Positions 9,793-18,277 of a DNA stretch of 64,000 nt are shown here, in pieces. The notes beneath the pieces were generated by a model. That model was not told the origin of the DNA. It searched no databases and saw nothing but the letters and a program-made list of their open reading frames with translations. This stretch comes from Bacteroidales bacterium Bact_09 (lineage in GTDB: Bacteria > Bacteroidota > Bacteroidia > Bacteroidales > UBA932): NCBI GenBank assembly GCA_001603455.1, contig LUZA01000029.1, positions 1 through 64,000 on the forward strand, in the 5' to 3' direction. The position numbers were made by a program, and so were the translations under genes. Numbering within the stretch: the first letter of the stretch is position 1; the number at the start of each line of letters is the position of its first letter.

Positions 9793-11844
9793 ATGAAAAA
9801 CCCGTTATTTTATTCTTTTCTGGCTATACTTTTGAGTATAATTCCCCTATCCGCCCAGGATTTCAATACTGAATACAAACAACTCGATTCACTACCGGCT
9901 ATTTCCCGTCTGGTATACCACACGGCCATTAATCCCCAATGGATCGACAGTTTACACCTCACCTACGAGATCCGGGATAAAGAAGGATTGAAGGGATATA
10001 AAGTCAATGTTTCCGACAAGACGAAAGAATCCTGGACAAGGGAAAAAACTGTTTCCGGAAGAGATCCCGTTTCTAATCACGGTTTTCCCGGACAACAAAC
10101 AAAGGATGTGTATGATTCTCCGGACGGCAAATGGGAGGCGTTCATTAAAGATCATAATATCTGGCTGAGAGAAAAAGCCACAAAAGAAGAAACACCGTTA
10201 AGTTATGACGGCACCGAGAATCTCTATTATTCACGCATTTACTGGTCTCCGGACTCAAAGAAAATAGCCGCCATTCAAACACAAGATGCCCCCATGCACA
10301 GGATTCCTCTTCTGGAGTCAGCCCCTGCAGATCAGAAACAGCCTAAACTGCAATGGCGCGATTATTATAAACCCGGAGACCTGATTCCTGTTAACCGTCC
10401 CACCCTGTTCCATGTTGAACAAAAGCAGAAAATTGAAATTGACACAAGAGATTTCAGCAACCCGTTCCGGTTGTACATCAGGAAATGGGCCGATAATTCC
10501 GAATGGTTCAGCTTTGAGTACAACCAAAGGGGTCACCAGGTTTACCAGGTTGTGCACGTAGATGCCACCAGCGGACAAACCAGGGTGATTGTAGACGAAA
10601 GGTTCGACACCTTTATACATTACGACCGGAATTTCATTCATTACACAAAAGACGGGGAAAGCCTCATTTGGTCTTCCGAAAGGAATGGGTGGAGGCATTT
10701 GTACCTGATAGATGCACTTACCGGTCAGGTAAAGAAACAATTGACCAAAGGAGAGTGGGTTGTACGCCAGGTCATTGAAGTAAATGAAGAAGAAAACTAC
10801 ATTCTCTTTATGGGGAATGGGAAAAACAACAGCGAAGATCCTTACAACCAACATTATTATCGTATGAGGACGGACGGAAGCCATCTCATTGACCTTACTC
10901 CTGAAAAAGCCAATCACAAGGTGAATTTCTCGCCCGATAAAAAATATTTTACAGATATTTACTCGCGCCCCGATATGGAACCCATATCCATTGTCCGTTC
11001 AGCCAGCGACGGGTCTGTCGTCATGGAATTAGGGAAAGCAGATATCGCGGACCTCCTGGCCTACGGATGGACCAGACCCGAAGTCTTTTCGGCAAAAGGG
11101 CGGGACGGACTTACCGATATATGGGGAACCATTTACCGTCCTTCATTTTATGATCCGGCTCACAAGTATCCTGTTGTGGAATATATTTATGCCGGCCCTC
11201 ATGATGCACACGTGACCAAAGATTTTGCAGCATATATGCGTTTTTCCAAACTGCTGGAAATAGGCTTTATTGTAGTTACAGTGGATGGCATGGGCACCGC
11301 TAACCGCTCCAAGGCTTTCCACGACGTATGCTGGAGAAATCTGAAAGACGCCGGATTCCCGGACCGTATTCTTTGGATGCAGGCGGCAGCAGCCAAATAT
11401 CCGTCCATGGACATTCAATCCGGAGTGGGTATTTACGGTTATTCGGCTGGGGGACAAAACACCCTGTCGGCGCTGTTGTTCCATGGCGATTTTTACCAAT
11501 TTGGAGTAGCTCTGTGCGGTTGTCACGATAACCGGATGGATAAGATCTGGTGGAATGAACAATGGATGGGATATCCTACCGGTCGGTGGTACGCAGAATC
11601 TTCCAATGTAGACAACGCATCCCGTCTTACAGGTAAATTGCTTTTGATAAATGGCGAACTGGACGACAACGTAGATCCGGCCTCGACCCTTCAGGTAGTC
11701 GACGCACTCATTAAGGCCAATAAAGACTTTGAACAGCTTTACCTGCCGGGACATGGTCATTCGCTGGGATCGGAATACATTACCCGGCGGGTTTTTGAGT
11801 TTTTTTACCGAAATATGAAGATGAACCGGTCGCCACGACAGTAA
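9793..11844 (+). CDS. Secreted S9 (dipeptidyl peptidase IV-like) serine peptidase
   Basis: 683 residues with a signal peptide (MKNPLFYSFLAILLSIIPLSAQ). An N-terminal beta-propeller typical of DPP IV (YYSRIYWSPDSKKIA near 150, WSSERNGWRHLY near 295) precedes an alpha/beta-hydrolase domain. Catalytic residues: Ser551 in GYSAGG, Asp624 in NGELDDNVDP and His654 in PGHGHS. Such enzymes act in the periplasm and remove dipeptides from proline-containing peptides. It is a single gene with its own upstream region; TATCTTTA about 58 bases before the start is a weak promoter candidate. Exact cleavage specificity cannot be assigned. Confidence 0.92.
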   Translation: MKNPLFYSFLAILLSIIPLSAQDFNTEYKQLDSLPAISRLVYHTAINPQWIDSLHLTYEIRDKEGLKGYKVNVSDKTKESWTREKTVSGRDPVSNHGFPGQQTKDVYDSPDGKWEAFIKDHNIWLREKATKEETPLSYDGTENLYYSRIYWSPDSKKIAAIQTQDAPMHRIPLLESAPADQKQPKLQWRDYYKPGDLIPVNRPTLFHVEQKQKIEIDTRDFSNPFRLYIRKWADNSEWFSFEYNQRGHQVYQVVHVDATSGQTRVIVDERFDTFIHYDRNFIHYTKDGESLIWSSERNGWRHLYLIDALTGQVKKQLTKGEWVVRQVIEVNEEENYILFMGNGKNNSEDPYNQHYYRMRTDGSHLIDLTPEKANHKVNFSPDKKYFTDIYSRPDMEPISIVRSASDGSVVMELGKADIADLLAYGWTRPEVFSAKGRDGLTDIWGTIYRPSFYDPAHKYPVVEYIYAGPHDAHVTKDFAAYMRFSKLLEIGFIVVTVDGMGTANRSKAFHDVCWRNLKDAGFPDRILWMQAAAAKYPSMDIQSGVGIYGYSAGGQNTLSALLFHGDFYQFGVALCGCHDNRMDKIWWNEQWMGYPTGRWYAESSNVDNASRLTGKLLLINGELDDNVDPASTLQVVDALIKANKDFEQLYLPGHGHSLGSEYITRRVFEFFYRNMKMNRSPRQ

Positions 11845-11873
11845 TCAAAACCTGTTCGATGCGTACCGGCATG

Positions 11874-14822
11874 CTAATTCCCCAATAATTTAACAGAAAG
11901 TAGAAATTGGTTGGTTGACCTTTCTCCGGACAGAAACATTTTAGCGTATCCAAAGGACCAAGTGGTTTTCAGGTAGGAAAACATTACCAGTTGAATATCT
12001 ACCTGACCTCCAAAATTAAAAATATGAGTCTGTTTATCCCTGCGATCAAAATCGGTCATCAAGTGTGTCCCAAACAGCGAGGGTTGTATATACGTGGGAT
12101 ACAGCCAGGTAGTCCCCACGTTTTTTAACCGGATGGGAAACAGGTTCAGTTCTCCCATGGTCTTTACATAATTGTACGCAGGGATCTGGTCTATCTGTGC
12201 TCCCGGAAAGGATAGGACATTGCGGTATTGTTCCGACGGCTGCCAGTCCACATAATTGTTCCCGAATCCCCCAAAATAAAAATGGGACAAGCTCGAGATG
12301 CGGTCTCCCAGGGAATGCCCCACACTGTTACGTATCCAGAAACTGGTGTTCCTGATGAAAGGCACCAAAAAACCAATGCTTTGGTCCGACATGAAAGAGG
12401 GGTAGAATTTCCCTTTGGCCAGGTAAGTGGTACTGCTCACATCCCACGAAAAACCTTTTTCGTCGTCCACTCCGCCCAGCGTTTTGCGCAATTTGGACAC
12501 CCCAAAAGATACAGAGGCGGCCTGCATGTTGCGCATGGGAGCCTCGATCTCCTGATATCCGGGAAGCACTTCCAGCATACCGTATGTAAACACGGCAGCA
12601 TCTACATAATACTTCAGGGGGCTTTTTAGGCTGAAATTCCGGCGGTATCCCAATCCAATGGAATAACCGGCTCGGCTTCTTTTTGTGGGTCCGAAAATAT
12701 CGTAAAAGTGGGTGGGATTGTAGTTGGCTTTCAGTCGCCAGCTCCAGAAATTCCATTCCAGCATGGCGTGAAATTTCTGTTCCACCCCGTAAGGACTCCA
12801 TGGGGAAACGGCCAAGAACAAGTTGATATTGCTGATTCCTACCGGGTCCCGCCAGTTGAGCCGGTAGCCCAGAGCCACTGTATTCTTAAACCCGGCAATG
12901 TCGGGGTAGGCCCCGGCGATCTTCATCTCCTTCAGAGATCTGTAGCGCTTCTCTGTAATGGAGTCATTAACTCCTTTCAGGGCCGAGGCGGGGGGTAGGG
13001 ACCACTCTTCCACCACAGGGTGCTTCTGATGGACCATATTGCCCAGAAAACTGATCGCATTGGCATTTTTCAGCACCTTGACCGGGATGATCCCGGGACG
13101 CATGCCGTCCCGTTCATATTGCAGCACCAGGAGGGAATCTTCCGCTATTTGGATTGGGGCAAAAAGCCCGATTGCCGTATTGGAAAGCAATTCCTTATTC
13201 CGTTCTTCCAGCCCTATTCTCCATACATTGGAAACTCCCGTATAATATGAAGTCCCGATCAAATACCGATCGTCTTCAGAGAACCTGAACTGGGTAAGTG
13301 TGTTGTCTTCCAATTCCCAAACGGTTTCAAATCCCGTCTTACCGGCATCCAGCGCTTCCAGATCAAACAGCAACAGGGATTGTTCCCCGCGTATCCCCGA
13401 CAGGGAGGCACACAAAAGATCTCCCGAATTGGAAATATCCAAATCAAATAAAACCTTTCCGAAAGGCACCGAATATACAGGCAGGGTCCTGTCATAGGGC
13501 GGAGGTATCTTCACTAAAATGGAATAGCCGTTGTCATTCTGAACGCCCCACAGGGATTTATCTGCCGGATTGAATACCAGGTCTCCTGTACGGGTCAGTT
13601 TATTCACCACTTTTTTCCTGCCCGTTTTCACGTCAATTTCCACCAGGTTCCTGTAATTGTTGTTGTGTTCGGAAATATAGATTTTCTCATCTGCTGCATT
13701 GTAGGCCAGGTGGGTAGAATAATACAAGTTGGGAGAATCAAGCGTGGCGATCTTCCGGATCCTGCCAGTAGTCTTGTCGATCTCGGCAATTTGCGAGATG
13801 ATGCCTGGATGGTTAATGGCGGCATATATTTTTCCGGTTGCTGGATTGTATTCCGGCCGGGATACATTCCCCAGCGGGTTATCCGTAACGGGCCGGAAGT
13901 CCGTTAGGGGAAACTCTCCAATGTAAGCAATGGTGTTCTTCTGAAAATTGGTTTCCCATTCCATCCATTCTTCCCAGACGTTCTTTACCGGGCGTCCGTA
14001 AACATTCCGGAACTGGCTGGCATAAAAGGCCTTGGACCTATCAGTCCGCACATAAAAATCTTTTAGTTTGTCTATCCCATACTGGTAAGCCAGGTAAGTT
14101 ACAAAACGGGATCCGTATAAATAAGAATTGGCTCCCACCTGGAAGTCCACAGTCGTTCCTTCAGTTTCCAAGCCTATCAAGGAATAGAGCTCTTCTCCTT
14201 TGTCAATGATGCTTCTGAAATACATCTCGTCGTAAAAGCCCATGGCCCTTCCGAATCCCCCGGACATCCAGGTCTCCATAAAACAGGCAATCCCCTCGTG
14301 ATACCAGCGGGGGGCATACCAGCGGGGAGTAGTGAAGTAACTCCATATGGCCGACACTGGATTTTCATCGGCCCTTAAAACTTTACCCTGAAGGAATTTG
14401 CGAAATTTTTCATCTCTGGCATTGGGTTTTTCCGAAAGGACAATATGGGTAAGTTCGTGATTGAAAAGCCATTGAAAACGCTCATTGGAGGGTATGATGC
14501 TGAAGGCAAAACTGTAAGGCCCTATTCCCAGAATAACCTGGTTATAAGGCATGGCAATAGCCCCTCCATGGCCGGAATCTTCGAAGTCTGTCAGAAAAAC
14601 ATACGTGGTAGTGTCCCGGTAAGGCCAGAAACGCTTGTGAAAATCCATAGCATTCAGGTAGGTCTGTCTCACGTGAGGCACGATGTAAGAATACCTGTTC
14701 CCGAAATAGACCAGGTGCAGGTTGCCCTTAGTTACGCTGTTTATCAACTGTGCATGCAAAATCCCGGGCAGGCCCGGGATAAAAATTCCTATCAGCAATA
14801 TAACGGCTTTGAATTTGTGCAC
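11874..14822 (-). CDS. HExxH metallopeptidase (peptidase MA-like) with propeller and predicted outer-membrane barrel
   Basis: 982 residues with a signal peptide ending near LHAQ. Residues about 110-185 carry a gluzincin zinc site: H122-E-L-T-H126 and E176 in WYHEGIACFME, as in peptidase MA-like domains. The middle (about 310-620) has repeated TolB/WD40-like strands (YNPATGKIYAAINHPG, YNAADEKIYISEHNN, FNPADKSLWGV). The C-terminal 350 residues alternate aromatic and polar residues (LEWNFWSWRLKANYNP, FYFGGFGNNYVDW) like an outer-membrane beta-barrel; the terminus LLSVKLLGN is not the classic Phe ending. Last gene of the PrsW/sigma/anti-sigma cluster, 12 bases after its neighbour. Same architecture as the protein at 42.1 kb. 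Confidence 0.75.
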   Translation of the reverse strand: MHKFKAVILLIGIFIPGLPGILHAQLINSVTKGNLHLVYFGNRYSYIVPHVRQTYLNAMDFHKRFWPYRDTTTYVFLTDFEDSGHGGAIAMPYNQVILGIGPYSFAFSIIPSNERFQWLFNHELTHIVLSEKPNARDEKFRKFLQGKVLRADENPVSAIWSYFTTPRWYAPRWYHEGIACFMETWMSGGFGRAMGFYDEMYFRSIIDKGEELYSLIGLETEGTTVDFQVGANSYLYGSRFVTYLAYQYGIDKLKDFYVRTDRSKAFYASQFRNVYGRPVKNVWEEWMEWETNFQKNTIAYIGEFPLTDFRPVTDNPLGNVSRPEYNPATGKIYAAINHPGIISQIAEIDKTTGRIRKIATLDSPNLYYSTHLAYNAADEKIYISEHNNNYRNLVEIDVKTGRKKVVNKLTRTGDLVFNPADKSLWGVQNDNGYSILVKIPPPYDRTLPVYSVPFGKVLFDLDISNSGDLLCASLSGIRGEQSLLLFDLEALDAGKTGFETVWELEDNTLTQFRFSEDDRYLIGTSYYTGVSNVWRIGLEERNKELLSNTAIGLFAPIQIAEDSLLVLQYERDGMRPGIIPVKVLKNANAISFLGNMVHQKHPVVEEWSLPPASALKGVNDSITEKRYRSLKEMKIAGAYPDIAGFKNTVALGYRLNWRDPVGISNINLFLAVSPWSPYGVEQKFHAMLEWNFWSWRLKANYNPTHFYDIFGPTKRSRAGYSIGLGYRRNFSLKSPLKYYVDAAVFTYGMLEVLPGYQEIEAPMRNMQAASVSFGVSKLRKTLGGVDDEKGFSWDVSSTTYLAKGKFYPSFMSDQSIGFLVPFIRNTSFWIRNSVGHSLGDRISSLSHFYFGGFGNNYVDWQPSEQYRNVLSFPGAQIDQIPAYNYVKTMGELNLFPIRLKNVGTTWLYPTYIQPSLFGTHLMTDFDRRDKQTHIFNFGGQVDIQLVMFSYLKTTWSFGYAKMFLSGERSTNQFLLSVKLLGN

Positions 14823-14834
14823 TTTGCTATTTCA

Positions 14835-15965
14835 TTAAAATACTTTTGGAGGCCAGTTTGGGTTCAATCCGGTGACCATGCCCAATTCAGCCGCATTGTT
14901 AAGAAAAGAACCCAGCTGATTCATATTTAAAAACCCCAGTTTCTCGGCATTTCCATAGGATTCTTTCAGGGAAAGAATATCTTTATCCATTACTATGCCA
15001 AGAACACCTTCTGCATTCCTTATAAATAAACCCAATCCCTGCATGTTATCTAAAGTCTGGGTGTTTTTATGTATGTAACCCAGATCATTCATGCTTTGTA
15101 AAAAATTTTGCAGGGCTGGAGCGTTAAGTAAAAACCGACTGCCTATCAAAGCTGCATCTTCAATAATTGGTACACGCTCAACTTCACTCATTCCCAGGAA
15201 AGTTTTGTCGCGTACAATCAGGTCCAGACGGCCCATATCCGCCACAATAATACCCTGAAGATCAGAAGAAAAGGATCCTTGTATTTCATCTGTGAATAAT
15301 TTTTTCTTCTCAAAATACTGCAACACCATCTTATCATTCATGGCCATGGCAGCAGCTATCTGATCCATGGTCAGTACCGTGTGCACAGAGGCCAGTGTTG
15401 CATTGGTTTCTTTACCCTGCTGGCTCAGGTAAGAGCTTAGGTTATCTATCAGATCCAGTACCGATTGTTTACGGTAGCTTATCTGGGAGATTACATTGTT
15501 GGCCTGCCCTATGGTATTGCGTATCATTACCGGATGTACCTCCCCGGGATTTTTTACGATAGCAATGGCCAGAAGTAGATCGGTACGGGCATTTTCCAGA
15601 AATGTCCCGTAACGCGCAAAATCCTCCAGAAGCACCCCCGCATATTCCCTGTAGGGTTCCTGGTTTTCAAGTTCTTTCAGTGCATACTGGATCTTTTCTC
15701 CCTGGGATACGGCACTTACATAATAATAATTAAAATAGACCGAGATGGCTCTCAGGAGAAGGCTGTCGACTAACAATTCGTTTTTCAGCTCTATGTCTTC
15801 CTGGGTGATTTTCACGTTTTTGTAATTCTGCACCCTGCCTATGGTTCCGACAAGTTGTGTATTGTCTGTTTTGGGAATATCCACCAGGGTCCCGGTCAGG
15901 AAACCGGCTGCCAGTGAAACAATTACCAGAATCACAATGACTAAGGATCTGTTTTTTGTTTTCAT
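14835..15965 (-). CDS. Unknown membrane-anchored periplasmic protein
   Basis: 376 residues that I do not recognise. Residues 9-27 (VIVILVIVSLAAGFLTGTL) form one transmembrane or uncleaved signal segment; the rest is soluble and mostly helical, with no cysteines. Helix-rich parts around residues 60-200 (LKNELLVDSLLLRAISVYFNYYY, YLSQQGKE) suggest a coiled or bundled domain. It sits between the anti-sigma-like gene and the large metallopeptidase/barrel gene, 12 bases from the latter, so a function in the same envelope process is plausible but unproven. A possible promoter element precedes it. Confidence 0.7.
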   Translation of the reverse strand: MKTKNRSLVIVILVIVSLAAGFLTGTLVDIPKTDNTQLVGTIGRVQNYKNVKITQEDIELKNELLVDSLLLRAISVYFNYYYVSAVSQGEKIQYALKELENQEPYREYAGVLLEDFARYGTFLENARTDLLLAIAIVKNPGEVHPVMIRNTIGQANNVISQISYRKQSVLDLIDNLSSYLSQQGKETNATLASVHTVLTMDQIAAAMAMNDKMVLQYFEKKKLFTDEIQGSFSSDLQGIIVADMGRLDLIVRDKTFLGMSEVERVPIIEDAALIGSRFLLNAPALQNFLQSMNDLGYIHKNTQTLDNMQGLGLFIRNAEGVLGIVMDKDILSLKESYGNAEKLGFLNMNQLGSFLNNAAELGMVTGLNPNWPPKVF

Positions 15966-15995
15966 TTTATTATTGGATTAATTGTGTTTCTATAA

Positions 15996-16003
15996 CAAAT
16001 ATA
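15996..16003 (-). promoter_or_regulatory. Possible -7 element (TATATTTG) before the 376-residue protein gene
   Basis: TATATTTG matches TAnnTTTG and lies about 30 bases before the ATG on the minus strand, between the anti-sigma stop and this gene. A -33 TTTG at proper spacing is not obvious, so this is a tentative internal promoter. Confidence 0.4.
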
Positions 16004-16012
16004 CTCAGGTCG

Positions 16013-16726
16013 TCAAAAAGTTGGTGGAAACACCATACGAAAGACTTGCTTCCCATTTAAGAAAAAAGTCAGACAAGACAGATCCGGAGGTCCGGCCAGT
16101 GCAAAAATCACATTTCCACGGCATATATAAGACAATCCCCGGTCCGGATCTTCGACCTCCCGAACTAAATCATCTGAATCAATTATTTTCATCATATCAT
16201 CAGCGACCGGTTCTCCTTGTGACGAAAATACAATGTTAAGATTGTTTGCAGAAAATACTGAAACCCAATAGACCTGCAAGCCGACCCTTCTGTATTGCTG
16301 CACTTCAATATCAATTCCTTTATCATGATATGTCCATAATGAAGGTTCTTTAGGCGCCATGGTTCCGGAAAGCTGATCTTCCGGAAAGTTGCGTACGGAA
16401 GGAATAAGAAACGTTACCGCCAGCGCACCCAGAATAAATACCAGTACCAGGGAAGCGGCAAAGGCATAAATCTTCACACTTCCGGAGAACATCCTGTGAA
16501 AAAAGGATTTATCAGCTATACGCTTCATCACCTCCTGTGTTATATCAACTTCAGGTATTAGGTCCGCTCTTTCATTCATTTCACGGTGCAGTGCCAGCAG
16601 TTTAGCATACAGGTCATTGGCCTGTGAAGAAGATTCCACCAATGACGCGAACAGTTCTTCCTGGTGGCGGGACAGTGTTCCATCCACTTTATTCTGTATA
16701 AGCAAGATGTCTTTTTCAGTCAACAT
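16013..16726 (-). CDS. Putative anti-sigma factor, single-pass membrane protein
   Basis: 237 residues. The N-terminus (MLTEKDILLIQNKVDGTLSR, about 1-85) resembles a cytoplasmic anti-sigma domain of the zinc-less type. One transmembrane helix follows at about 88-110 (AFAASLVLVFILGALAVTFLI), then a periplasmic domain that contains two or three cysteines (ICRGN, LSCLTF). The start overlaps the 3' end of the sigma-factor gene, as usual for sigma/anti-sigma pairs. PrsW proteases cut such anti-sigma factors in Firmicutes. Assignment rests on context and topology more than on sequence identity. Confidence 0.7.
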   Translation of the reverse strand: MLTEKDILLIQNKVDGTLSRHQEELFASLVESSSQANDLYAKLLALHREMNERADLIPEVDITQEVMKRIADKSFFHRMFSGSVKIYAFAASLVLVFILGALAVTFLIPSVRNFPEDQLSGTMAPKEPSLWTYHDKGIDIEVQQYRRVGLQVYWVSVFSANNLNIVFSSQGEPVADDMMKIIDSDDLVREVEDPDRGLSYICRGNVIFALAGPPDLSCLTFFLNGKQVFRMVFPPTF

Positions 16727-17160
16727 GTTTCAGGTTTTTTCCCAATTTTTCCTTTAACATCATCCTGGCATCGAACAATCGTGACTTTATCGTTTTTTCC
16801 GGAATTCCCAGTGTTTCGGAGATTTCGGAGTATGAAAGGCCGGTCTTCTTGCGCCATTTTCTCACGCAGGGTGATCTGACCGGGTTCCACACAGGACTTT
16901 CTGTTCCTTACGCTTAGCAATGCCCTGTTGATGGCCATGCGGTAGATCCAGCTGAAGAACCTGTATTGCGGATCATATTGGTTCAGCGATTCATACGTCT
17001 TTACAAATACGTCCTGTGTCAACTCCCTGGCTTCTTCGTGATTATTCACTATTTTATAAATCACACGGAAGACCGGGTTCTGGTATCGTTCTACCAGTAT
17101 CCTGTATTGCGCAGTATGGCCGTCAATGATCGCCCGGATTATTTGTCTTTCATCTGTCAT
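16716..17160 (-). pseudogene. ECF sigma factor, frameshifted and missing region 4.1
   Basis: The frame starting at the ATG encodes a clear sigma region 2 (YRILVERYQNPVFRVIYKIV, EEARELTQDVFVKTY, FFSWIYRMAINRALLSVRNR) and then runs through nonsense to a stop after 146 residues. In another frame of the same strand, from about position 16850, lies an intact region 4.2 helix-turn-helix (TGLSYSEISETLGIPEKT, then KSRLFDARMMLKEKL) ending at TGA 16716-16718, overlapping the anti-sigma start. Between the two parts only about 18 residues remain where ECF factors usually have about 45-50, so roughly 25-30 codons including region 4.1 are missing as well as the frame. Either the gene is dead, or a sequencing/assembly deletion lies near 16843-16860. 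Confidence 0.8.
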
Positions 17161-17196
17161 AAATCCTCAGGCTTTCATTGCTGTAATAAATAGTAT

Positions 17197-17221
17197 CCAA
17201 CTTGTGAAAAGTTGGGTTTTT
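17197..17221 (+). terminator. Hairpin followed by T-run between sigma-factor gene and prsW
   Basis: CCAACTT and AAGTTGG pair around a GTGAA loop and are followed by GTTTTT on the plus strand. In the direction of the flanking genes (minus) no T-run follows, so it may act as an mRNA hairpin in the intergenic spacer rather than a terminator. Confidence 0.35.
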
Positions 17222-17229
17222 CTGAACTG

Positions 17230-18219
17230 TCATTGCAACAGATTGAGTTTCCATATATCCCGGTAGTTCATCCTGATCAGGGGGGAAAGCGCGATATCTC
17301 CTACCGGGCCTATCCTCTTTTGCAGAACCTTCAACTCGGCAAGCTTGGTATTAATTCCCTCTTCCCGGATCAAAGGGAAACCGTTTTCGCGGAGCATGAT
17401 GTTACGCTTGGCCTTAAGCGACATTTCCAGGTAAAGCTGCAGATAACAGTACATATCCAGGATCACTTCCCCGGAAAAGCGGTCTTTAAGTGACATCAGA
17501 TATTCCCCTGCCCTGGAAGCGGAAAACCTGCCCTGGCGGATCATTTTCAACAACTCCACCTCACTGCTCAACTCCAAATCCATCCAGTCACGGAGTAGGT
17601 TTTCATTATATCTGAATACCAACACGAACAAAACGGGCAGGCAGATCATGATCGCCAGTGTCTGTATGAGGGGATGAATGTAAAAGTGATTGAACAGGGA
17701 ATGCACCACGTAAGTCAGGCCCAAACCTGCAAACACCATGGGAGCCACCATCCGGTCCCTGGATTTAGCCCCAATATATAAAATGGCGAACAATGCCGTA
17801 CAGCCGCCATGCATAACGGCCGTGCCAAAACCCCGTATGATCCAGGTAAATATGGATGTGTCTGGAAGGGAATAAACATAAAACAAATTCTCACACAAGG
17901 CAAAACCTGTTCCGACCGCAAAACCATATATAGCGGCGTCTACCATGAAACCAATTCTTTTTTTACGGACCAGGTAGAAAATAAATAGTGATTTCAGCCC
18001 TTCTTCCACGGCGGGCGCCAGGTAACGGGACAGGGTATCAAAGGCACTTGAAGTGGATTCCTGTAAAAACGAATTGACCAGGTAACTGATAAAAGCACAC
18101 GCGCCTCCCCATACGCTGGCATAGAAAATTTGTTTTTTGATCACCAGCTTGAAACTGTCCATCAAAAACAGGAAAAGCAGGAAAAGTATTACAGGAAAGA
18201 CGCTGAATACTATTTTCAT
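17230..18219 (-). CDS. prsW: PrsW family intramembrane metalloprotease
   Basis: 329 residues with about eight hydrophobic segments in the first two thirds. PrsW (M82) active-site features are visible: E72-E73-x-x-K76 (PAVEEGLKSL), E110-N111 (ALCENLFY), H137 (VMHGGCTALF) and H173/H178 (HSLFNHF). The last about 120 residues are soluble and helical, longer than in minimal PrsW proteins. In Bacillus PrsW performs the first cut of the anti-sigma factor RsiW. Here the downstream genes are an ECF sigma factor and an anti-sigma-like protein, which supports an analogous signalling module; however the sigma gene seems broken. A TATATTTA element ends 4 bases before the ATG. Confidence 0.88.
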   Translation of the reverse strand: MKIVFSVFPVILFLLFLFLMDSFKLVIKKQIFYASVWGGACAFISYLVNSFLQESTSSAFDTLSRYLAPAVEEGLKSLFIFYLVRKKRIGFMVDAAIYGFAVGTGFALCENLFYVYSLPDTSIFTWIIRGFGTAVMHGGCTALFAILYIGAKSRDRMVAPMVFAGLGLTYVVHSLFNHFYIHPLIQTLAIMICLPVLFVLVFRYNENLLRDWMDLELSSEVELLKMIRQGRFSASRAGEYLMSLKDRFSGEVILDMYCYLQLYLEMSLKAKRNIMLRENGFPLIREEGINTKLAELKVLQKRIGPVGDIALSPLIRMNYRDIWKLNLLQ

Positions 18220-18223
18220 TGTG

Positions 18224-18231
18224 TAAATATA
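18224..18231 (-). promoter_or_regulatory. Possible -7 element (TATATTTA) of prsW
   Basis: One base off TAnnTTTG and only 4 bases before the prsW ATG, divergent from the rocD promoter. The short spacing is like that of other genes in this window. Confidence 0.35.
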
Positions 18232-18264
18232 GATTTCATTTTTTTAAAGAGCAATAAAATTCTA

Positions 18265-18272
18265 TATCTTCG
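18265..18272 (+). promoter_or_regulatory. -7 promoter element (TATCTTCG) of rocD
   Basis: One base off TAnnTTTG, 5 bases before the ATG. The shared intergenic region with prsW is only 58 bases long, so both promoters must lie in it. Confidence 0.5.
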
Positions 18273-18277
18273 CAACT

